Positions 56,740 through 64,000 of a stretch of 64,000 nucleotides of DNA are shown here, piece by piece. The stretch is taken from positions 68,510,001-68,574,000 of the forward strand of contig OZ231127.1 of the NCBI GenBank assembly GCA_965153355.1, written 5' to 3'. The DNA comes from Flaccisagitta enflata. Lineage: Eukaryota; Chaetognatha; Sagittoidea; Aphragmophora. The notes below the pieces were generated by a model. The model was not told where the DNA came from, searched no databases, and saw only the letters and a list, made by a program, of their open reading frames with translations. The translations under genes and the position numbers were made by a program. How positions within the stretch are numbered: the first letter of the stretch is position 1; the number at the start of each line of letters is the position of its first letter.

Positions 56740-57230
56740 GTCAACCCTTAAAATCTTGAGAACCACAACTCAGATGTTGATGAAACTTGGTCAGTGTTAT
56801 TTTTAGGGCATTACTAACCTGTGTACCAACTTTCAACAACATTCATAAATATTTAATACCCTTTGCCTATTATTTTTGTAGTAATATTAATTCCTGGACT
56901 TGTGTAATTTACATAGGGGAAGGGTAGTAAAGGTTCACCAATGTTGTTCAAACTTGTTGTGAAGGTTTATATATCAATTAAAGCTCCCCTGCAAGATTTC
57001 AGATAATTCTGAATATTGGTTTAGAAGATATAGGTATTTTGCTAGTAATATTAATTCCTAGACTTGTGCAATTTAGTAGGGGAATGGTAGAAGGTTCACC
57101 AATGTTGTTCAAACTTGTTGTGAAGGTTCATTGCATCAATTAAAGCTCCCCTGCAAGATTTCAGTAAATTCTGAGTATTGGTTAAGAAAATATAAGGGTA
57201 TTTATGATGTATCTAGTAAAATTATTTCTC
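56740..57230. repeat. AT-rich dispersed repeat related to 62560-62960
   Basis: Shared blocks include GTGTTATTTTTA, TGTACCAA, TGCCTATTATTTTTGTAG and CAATTTACATAG. Within 56740-57230 the block TTCACCAATGTTGTTCAAAC occurs twice, so it is partly tandem. No ORF. Followed by A/T homopolymer sequence to 57362. Confidence 0.55.
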
Positions 57231-57373
57231 GGACTTAAAAATTTTTTTGGAAAAAAATTTTTTTTTTTTTTGAAATTTTTTTTATTTTTTGAAAAAAAAA
57301 ATTTTTTTTGAAAAAATTTTTTTAAAAAAATTTTTTTTTTTTTTGAAATTTTTTTTTTTTTTACTTTAAAGTA

Positions 57374-57608
57374 CCGTCACACGGGGTTTATAGGGACAGC
57401 AGGGGCAAATCGGGACACTTATATAAACTGTAATATGTTTAAGCTGGTCAACATTTTTTTGTATCTCTCATTATTTTATCATTAATCAGTTAACAGGTGG
57501 TGACATACGGCTATCAATATGGTTTTATAACCATTCTTGTGGTTTTAAGCTTGAGATATATAACTGTCCCTATTTACCCCTGCTGTCCCTTTTAGCCCCG
57601 TGTGACGG
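57374..57608. mobile_element. Short MITE (235 bp) with about 45-bp terminal repeats and TA duplication
   Basis: The left end CCGTCACACGGGG and right end CCCCGTGTGACGG are inverted copies; similarity continues through GGGACAGCAGGGG. TA lies on both flanks. An 18-bp satellite starts a few bases after its right end. Confidence 0.72.
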
Positions 57609-57613
57609 TATGC

Positions 57614-58056
57614 AATTGGTAGCCGGGTCAGACTGAGTAGCCGGGTCAGACTGAGTAGCTGGGTCAGACTGAGTAGCCGGGTCAGACTGAGTAGCCGGGT
57701 CAGACTGGGTAGCCGGGTCAGACTGGGTAGCCGGGTCAGACTGAGTAGCTGGGTCAGACTGAGTAGCCGGGTCAGACTGAGTAGCCGGGTCAGACTGAGT
57801 AGCCGGGTCAGACTGAGTAGCCGGGTCAGACTGAGTAGCCGGGTCAGACTGAGTAGCCGGGTCAGACTGAGTAGCCGGGTCAGACTGAGTAGCCGGGTCA
57901 GACTGAGTAGCCGGGTCAGACTGAGTAGCCGGGTCAGACTGAGTAGCCGGGTCAGACTGAGTAGCCGGGTCAGACTGAGTAGCCGGGTCAGACTGAGTAG
58001 CCGGGTCAGACTGAATAGCCGGGTCAGACTGAATAGCCGGGTCAGACTGAATAGCC
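57614..58056. repeat. 18-bp satellite AGCCGGGTCAGACTGAGT, about 25 copies
   Basis: On the minus strand the unit reads SDPATQ in frame, so a 171-codon ORF (57570-58085) spans the array. Variants cluster at the ends (GGGT, AAT in place of GAGT). No promoter or splice signals; coding is doubtful. Confidence 0.88.
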
Positions 58057-58518
58057 GAGTCGGACACCAAATAGACTACAGTCAAGGACTGTTGTTTTTA
58101 AGCTTTTTTAAAACTTTTTACCAAATTATTTCTAAACTAGTATGAAGATAAAGAAAATAAAATTAAAGTAGTAAGAATTAATCCTCTAGTTTTATTCAAA
58201 TTTTCTCGGAATGTACTGTACTTATCCTCAGAACCAGAATCTCATCTACCTTAGTCTCCTTGCAAGCGACTGACAGATGCACTTGATGGTATGAAAACCC
58301 GTTGGAGACAAAAGCTGAGAAGCGGGGGAGGGGGGGAGCGGGGGCAGATTCTATGAAGTCATGAGTCGTGAGGAATCTTTAGCTTTGTGGAAATTCAATA
58401 ATAGTTTTTTCTAAGCGGATTCTTATTAGGAAATCCTACCGGAATCGCCAAAGTGGGCAGGCTCAATAAATTGCTAAGCTAACTCCGCTTCAATTTTCTT
58501 TCCTTGTTTATCTGAAAG

Positions 58519-58698
58519 CCGGTGTTGACATTGGAGAGTCAATTTTTGTTCAAGAAAGCTAAGTTTCGCGAGCTGCATCAACCTTGTCTGGCAGTTCTGT
58601 GTCAAGTCTCGCTTGTGTGCCTGGAACACACCAGATTTGACGCTCCCTTATCGGTTGCCGCATGTGACTGCTGGGAGATAGAGAGAGAGAGAGGATGA
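58519..58698 (+). CDS. ATG-less coding-like ORF
   Basis: After an acceptor-like TTGTTTATCTGAAAG the frame is open for 59 codons: PVLTLESQFLFKKAKFREL, then HQPCLAVLCQVSLVCLEHT and FDAPLSVAACDCWE, to TGA 58696. A second short ORF overlapping that stop (58695 onward) reads MTVLARPLSVTSKVIAPHD. This may be an exon of the gene to its right, but its phase does not fit the exon at 60112, so it may be a remnant. Confidence 0.2.
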   Translation, partial: PVLTLESQFLFKKAKFRELHQPCLAVLCQVSLVCLEHTRFDAPLSVAACDCWEIERERG

Positions 58699-58852
58699 CC
58701 GTCCTGGCGCGACCTCTGTCGGTGACTTCTAAAGTTATCGCACCTCACGACTGGAAATTTCCACTTGCGGCAACTCTGACGTCATCAGCGAAACTCGTGG
58801 TTTTGCGATAGATATGAAAATAATTATTTAACATTACCGTAAAATACTGTGA

Positions 58853-59033
58853 CGCGCAACTCACCTAGAGGCATTGTCCGTCCATCCGTTGATCCATCCA
58901 TCTGTCGGTCCGTCTGTCGGTGAGCAGGAGTCGTAAAAGTGGGAAAACGAGCGTTTTAAATGTTGTTTGGGTGTGCGTGTGTGTGGGAATGGGGTTGAGG
59001 TTTGGAACGATATTGTGATCCCGCGTCACTTGT
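58853..59033 (-). mobile_element. Hairpin-ended repeat family, divergent reverse copy
   Basis: Starts ACGCGCAACTCACCTAGAGG and ends GATCCCGCGTCACTTG, with GTCCGTCC-type tetranucleotides inside. Matches the CAAGTGACGCGGGGTCAC subfamily. Confidence 0.5.
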
Positions 59034-59138
59034 CTTTAGTCATTTTAGTCTCTCGCGGCCCTCGTTATTTTAACAAAGACTAAATCGTACCAGCCTTTCT
59101 CGTTAAATTCTCGCAACTGAGTAATATCATCTACTGTA

Positions 59139-59295
59139 TGACAGATGGAACAATATCCCTCACTATACCCACATTAGGAAATATGGAAGAGGGTCTTGTG
59201 AGCCCTTACTGACAAGTTGCTACGCGCATCACTCCTAGTTTCCCATCTAGCAAAACTAACTTAGTAAAATCCATTCTGAGTCTAACCCAAAGCAG
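59139..59295 (+). repeat. Dispersed repeat, third copy
   Basis: Reads ATGGAACAATATCCCTCAC, then CATCTAGCAAAACTAACTTA, with scattered substitutions relative to 17032. Confidence 0.65.
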
Positions 59296-59422
59296 TATAT
59301 ATTGCACTTTGGTTTAATTTCTACTCTTTCTCCGCGGACTTGAATGAAATATTTAAACTTAAATCAATTTTACTCTTTGCAGACAGCCCCTGTCATAATC
59401 AAGGAAGCAATCGAAAATTGAG

Positions 59423-59992
59423 AAAAACAAGGCCAACACCTATAAGTCGCGTGCGAGACTTAAATATGTAATTAGCTTATTACATAACCACATAACTAAA
59501 ATGACTTTTATTGAATTTGATATATGTAACATGACTTAAAATGATCTAAAATGACCTAAAATGACTTAAAATGACCTAATTTGACTTAAATTGACCTAAA
59601 ATGACTAAAATGATTTAGTGACTATAATGACTTAAATTGACTTAAATCGACTTAAAATGACTTTAAAAGAATTTGATTGACCTAGAATTACTGAAATTGA
59701 ATTAAACTGACCTAAATTGACTTAAACAGACCTAAAATCTCAAAAATGATGAAAATTATTGAAATAACTCAAATGACTTAAATTGACTTAAACTGACTTA
59801 AAATGACTTAAAATGACTTAAAATGATCTAATTTGACTATAAATAACCCAATTGACCTAAAATGAGTTAGTAGAAATAAAACAAATAAAAAAAGTAAAGT
59901 GTGACGGACCAACCGACCGACCAACCGACCGACCAACCGACCGACCGACGGACAAAGCGGGGTGTAGAGTCGCGTAGCACGCGACTAAAAAA
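59423..59992 (+). mobile_element. Hairpin-ended repeat family, long copy with AAAATGACTT array
   Basis: Begins AAAACAAGGCCAACACCTATAA then GTCGCGTGCGAG, and ends TAGAGTCGCGTAGCACGCGA-CTAAAAAA. The interior is an array of AAAATGACTT decamers then GACCGACCAACC. Same architecture as the copy at 16264. Confidence 0.7.
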
Positions 59993-60111
59993 TAAAAACA
60001 GAAACTGTACTAATCCTCTCTCCATGGGCTACGTCTTCATTTCCATTTAAAGTATTTCCGCCAACGTCCAACGTCCAACGTCCAGCGTCCAACGTCAAAC
60101 GTATTCCCCAG

Positions 60112-60173
60112 AGGATTTCGTTAGAAGCAAGCAAATTGGGTGGTTAGCGGAGTCGAATTTAAAAAGAAACATG
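60112..60173 (+). CDS. Proline-rich protein gene, internal exon
   Basis: The acceptor is CGTATTCCCCAG and the donor is AACATG|GTAAGA, phase 1 in and phase 0 out. It encodes DFVRSKQIGWLAESNLKRN and M. The phase matches the exon at 61173. Upstream exons of this gene were not found with confidence. Confidence 0.5.
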
Positions 60174-60732
60174 GTAAGAGACAATTTCGCGACAATGCAA
60201 GGGAAAAACGTTTGTCCCTTGATGTTTTGAATTGAAATGGTCCTTCAACAGCGTCGCGACTGTCGTCGACCCAGACAAGCCGGAAACCAATGCCTCGTCT
60301 GCGAAGGCTCTCGCTTCCCCTGCCATCCTTGCTCCTAGTGCTTGGTTTGGAATTGCCGCCTTGGAGTTTGTGCTCATACTTCTAAGTGTCCCCCCACCCC
60401 CGCCAAGTGCCAGCCCACTCGCCTGACTGCTGCTTGCGTCAAAATGCAGCCCACCATGGTCATATGGATGATCCCCATTGTTGTCCGTTTCTCAAACGAC
60501 TTCCTTTTTTATTTCTAGCCTTAGATTTTTTTGCCCCTCCCCCTTCTTTAAATTCTTAGATTATATTCCCCTACCGCAGTAATTGGTCTTAATTTGGCCA
60601 TTTTTTATTGCTTCGCTCCCCTCTCTTTTGCTCTCTCTTTCTCACTTTTTTCTCTTTCTCTCTTACTCTATCCTCCTCTTTTGCTCTCTTTCACTCTCCC
60701 TTTCTCTCTTTCTCTCCTTCTCTTTTTCTCTG

Positions 60733-61164
<432 letters not shown>

Positions 61165-61172
61165 TTCTTCAG

Positions 61173-61506
61173 AGTGCGATTGAAGTCGCTGAAAATCTCG
61201 CGAACATGAACTTGGTCGACTCCAAGTCCCCCGTTGATGGCGGTCTTGCGCCGCCACCACCACCGGGAGTGGATTTGGTTACGCCACCGACGATGGATCG
61301 ACCGCCTCCACCACCACCACGTCCATCTGGTGGACCGTCTTCACGACCACCACCTGGAACACAGCCACCAGCACCACATCCATCTGGTGGACCGTCTTCA
61401 CGACCATCGCCTGGAACACAGCCACCAGCACCTGTTGGCGCAGGGATGCCTCAACCACCTGCAGCCCCGCAGTCACAGCAGGATGGCCGTCACATGAATA
61501 TCTTTG
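61173..61506 (+). CDS. Proline-rich protein gene, large exon
   Basis: The acceptor CTCCTTTCTTCAG follows a long (CT)n tract. The donor is ATCTTTG|GTTAGT, phase 0 in and phase 1 out. It reads SAIEVAENLANMNLVDSKS, then polyproline (GGLAPPPPPGVD, RPPPPPPRP) and two copies of a 19-residue unit (HPSGGPSSRPPPGTQPPAP type), then GAGMPQPPAAPQSQQDG and RHMNIF. Polyproline tracts of this kind bind SH3, WW or EVH1 domains or profilin (family knowledge). No folded domain is recognised. Confidence 0.72.
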
Positions 61507-61567
61507 GTTAGTTTTAAATCCATTGCGATCTTCAGTGTAACAAGAGGCTAAAAAAATATTGTCCGTA

Positions 61568-61832
61568 TCAGTTGTATTTGCGAGCGAGCTCAGCGTTCAT
61601 GCCGACATATTTGGCATTGACTTCCTCAATGCGGTCGGCGACGCGCATGTTGGGAGCGTTACACCTCTGGAGCTGAGATTGCATGAGACCGACGGACTAG
61701 TTGAGCTTGTCAGACTTTTATTGATTTCCCTGTCAGACAGATCCTTGTAGTCCTCGGCCAACTGATTAAAATCTACGCGGATTCGATTTTCCCTCTCCAT
61801 TTCCTTCATGTGATTTTTCTTGACGTTGTCCG
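61568..61832 (-). pseudogene. Disrupted coding remnant in an intron of the proline-rich gene
   Basis: The minus strand reads PDNVKKNHMKEMERENRIR and DFNQLAEDYKDLSDREIN, then the frame breaks. A second frame continues, after a TAG, as VGLMQSQLQRCNAPNMRVA and DRIEEVNAKYVGMNAELA followed by RKYN and TGA. Both halves have coiled-coil, spectrin-repeat-like composition and read as one protein with a frameshift and a stop between them. It lies antisense within the 61507-61904 intron. Source gene not identified. Confidence 0.5.
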
Positions 61833-61904
61833 GCTGCGACGTGCAACCTTAGAGCGCCGCACTGTATTAATCTCTTCACACTTGAAATTTTCTGTTCTTT
61901 TCAG

Positions 61905-61968
61905 ATCTTGTGGTTCATCCAGTTTTCCAAGAGGCTATGTCGGGTTTTTTCGCTCAGGCACAGGCCAG
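61905..61968 (+). CDS. Proline-rich protein gene, next exon (continues past window)
   Basis: The acceptor is TCTGTTCTTTTCAG and the donor is GCCAG|GTAAAA, phase 1 in and phase 2 out. It encodes LVVHPVFQEAMSGFFAQAQ and A; the first codon completes D, giving MNIFDLVVHPVFQ across the junction. Further exons must lie to the right of the window, because I see none up to 64000. Confidence 0.62.
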
Positions 61969-62147
61969 GTAAAAAGAACATCTACCATCTGTTTGGCCTT
62001 GAAACTATTGATAACAATGTGTTAAATAATCATTTAGACGAAGTAATGGCATAATTTGGTTAAAGCCGGCTGTCCGTCTAGCTGTCCATCTAATGGTGAT
62101 CGAGTTTACCAGTGATGGTGTGTATTGCCTTGAAAAAAAAACATAAT

Positions 62148-62540
62148 TACCAGTAATGGCGACTGTCGCCGTGAGGAAAAAAGTCATAAGTATTGATCCC
62201 TTTTTGTTAAGTTTTGGTTTTGGTCACTGCAAATTATTTTATTTGTTAGATCAAATAAAGAGCAATTGTATGTTTTGATTGCATTGAAAATCAGAGAAAA
62301 GTATGACTGAGCCAAATGAGCTAGATGAGCTAAAATGCTCAAAATCACTCAATCAGGTAAACAACTACGCTCACTGACTTGCTGTTTTGTATTTGCGTGC
62401 TCACATCAAAACATTTATTTGTCCCATAAAAAATTTAAAAAAAAAGACTGAGCAAAATGAGCTTGAATACTTAAAAACACCCTTGCAAATGAGCAGCTAA
62501 GCTCAGTGATATGCTTTTTGTCCCTGACAAACAGTTTTTG
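62148..62540 (+). repeat. Copy (5' part) of the GTCGAAG-palindrome repeat family
   Basis: Begins TACCAGTAATGGCGACTGTC-GCCGTGAGG, then GAGCCAAATGAGCTAGATGA modules; the 3' palindrome is absent. Confidence 0.55.
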
Positions 62541-63057
62541 TTGTTGGTGCCTATGAAGTAGCAGTGATACGTAGTCTGTTTGTTCGTTCCTCTGTTCCAA
62601 ATCCTCTCATATCTTCTGAACCAGACCTCAGAAGTTCATCAAACTGTACCAGTGTTATTTTTATTTTAATGGGAGCTTATGTACCAATTTTTGGAAAAAT
62701 TCATAAACTTGTACTACTCATTGCCTATTATTTTTGTAGTAATATTTTATTAGACTAAAGCAATTTACATAGGTAGAGGGTAGTAAAACTATGTGAATTT
62801 TTTTAAAATTTAGTATACAAGTAAAGGGTATTTAACAAACAACCCCTGCAAAATTCAAATAAAATCTGAGGTATGGTGTTTGAGATATTAGCTTATGCAT
62901 GTATGTAGTAATATGATGCTAAGACTTGGGCAATTTATATAGGATGAATTGTTGCACACATCATCATCATATAGAGGATTGGAGTGGATGAATTTTTTTA
63001 CCTGCTCATTCATTACATTCTGATTTTTTTTTAGGTTTGCTATCATGTACTTCAAGA

Positions 63058-63165
63058 TTCGTCTTCAATTATTGTCATCATCTTCAATTATTGTCATCAT
63101 CTTCAATTTATGTTATCATCTTCAACTACAGTCATCATCTTCAACTACTGTCATCATCTTCAACT
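63058..63165. repeat. Tandem TCATCTTCAATTATTG repeat
   Basis: About five copies of a 21-mer with TCATCTTCAA core; AT-rich non-coding surroundings to the window end apart from the module repeat at 63410. Confidence 0.8.
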
Positions 63166-63409
63166 TTGAAAAAAAAATTTGAAAATTAAAAAAAAAATTT
63201 TGGAAAATTTTTTTTGAAAATTCTTTTAGAAAAATCTTTTTGAAAAATTGTTTGAAAAATTTTTGGAAAATTTTTTTGAAAAAATTTTGTTTCGAAAGTT
63301 GTTGTTGTCATTGTTATTCATTGTTGTCATCATCATCATCCACTTTTGTCATCATTATCAAGTTTTGTTATCATTAAAATAATATTTAATTTTTTTTTTG
63401 AAATTGTCT

Positions 63410-63957
63410 TGTGTATTTTTTCAACAAGAAAGCTTCAAAAATAAGTCCCCATTCAGGGACTGTAATTTTGAAGCTTTTTTGTATCTGTTTGCTTAAACAT
63501 GTTTCAAAATATTAATTCATTTATCGCATTTAAAATCAAATATATGGAGCTTAATGAGCAAAATGAGCAAAATGAGCAAAATGAGATAGACTGCTCAAAA
63601 ACACCCTCACAGTTGAGCACCTATGTTAAAAAATATGTTTTCTTGTATTTGCATGCTCAAACATAAATACGCTCCTTTATTGATCCTACTTAATATCATA
63701 ATAAATTGAAAAAAAATCCAATTTGAATTTTTTATAAATATATATTAAAAAAATCACAGTAAGAAAAATATTTGTTGTAGAACATTCCGCTTGGTGCCGA
63801 ATAAAAGAGAATTATCCAATTTACTTACCCTACCAATTTAGTTTGAAGGCTTATTTGGTTGATGGAGACACTCAAATTTCTAATAAGAAAATCGAAACCC
63901 TGTTTCTCTGGAATATGTTATAAAGTCGAAGACTGACTTCGACTTTTTTTTCCTGAT
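63410..63957 (+). repeat. Copy of the GTCGAAG-palindrome repeat family
   Basis: Contains GAGCAAAATGAGCAAAATGA, ACACCCTCACAGTTGAGCA, ATTTGCATGCTCAAACAT and ends AAAGTCGAAGACTGACTTCG-AC. Diverged copy. Confidence 0.55.
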
Positions 63958-64000
63958 AAGCCTTTTTCCACCCAACTTGACATCAGTCACCGCAATTTGT

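Noticed and set aside
60159-60426. ORFs on both strands (AGEARAFADEALVSGLSG minus; VATVVDPDKPETNASS plus) and a Cys-rich third frame
   Set aside because: Mutually exclusive readings, none with splice support; the Cys-rich frame has an internal TAG. Only the exon 60112-60173 was kept.

Overview
The window is nuclear DNA of an animal. It has spliced genes with GT-AG introns, introns up to about 14 kb, a recognisable metazoan Rho GTPase-activating protein, very dense microsatellites ((CA), (CT), (GTT), (AAAG) runs of 50 to 200 bp) and many short repeat families and MITE-like elements. I cannot name the species. A marine invertebrate is a plausible guess, but the sequence does not prove it.

Left part (about 0.9 to 39.2 kb, minus strand): one large gene of the ARHGAP32/ARHGAP33 family (PX, SH3 and RhoGAP domains). 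I reconstructed 18 coding exons. All 17 junctions agree in splice phase, and together they give about 868 residues. The 3' end of the gene lies beyond the left edge. The first coding exon (39136-39189) is the least certain. Introns 8 (14.3 kb) and 15 (7 kb) are the largest. A separate plus-strand gene sits inside intron 15: eight phase-consistent exons at 2815-6143, about 260 aa, family not recognised. A possible alternative first exon, or another nested minus-strand gene, lies at 22475-22645 in intron 8.

Right part (39 to 64 kb, plus strand as far as I can see): mostly repeats with three gene pieces. (1) A start exon with a TATA box at 46844 and ATG at 46920 joins an exon at 49801-49903. (2) A compact four-exon gene at 52861-54510 encodes 461 aa of unknown family. 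(3) Three exons at 60112-61968 encode a proline-rich protein that continues beyond the right edge. Pieces 1 and 3 may or may not belong to one gene. A disrupted minus-strand coding remnant (61568-61832) lies inside an intron of piece 3.

Repeats: one family is present in about 20 copies and is usually bounded by AACAAGGCC at one end and a hairpin plus AAAAA at the other. The hairpin stem changes between copies while keeping pairing. Tc1/mariner-like MITEs with TA duplications occur at 8436, 10607, 34725 and 57374; for the first, another repeat copy supplies the empty site. Foldback elements lie at 26998, 31783, 45657 and 55443, and minisatellites of 13, 18, 20 and 162 bp are present. Several microsatellites grow directly out of splice donors or form acceptor pyrimidine tracts.
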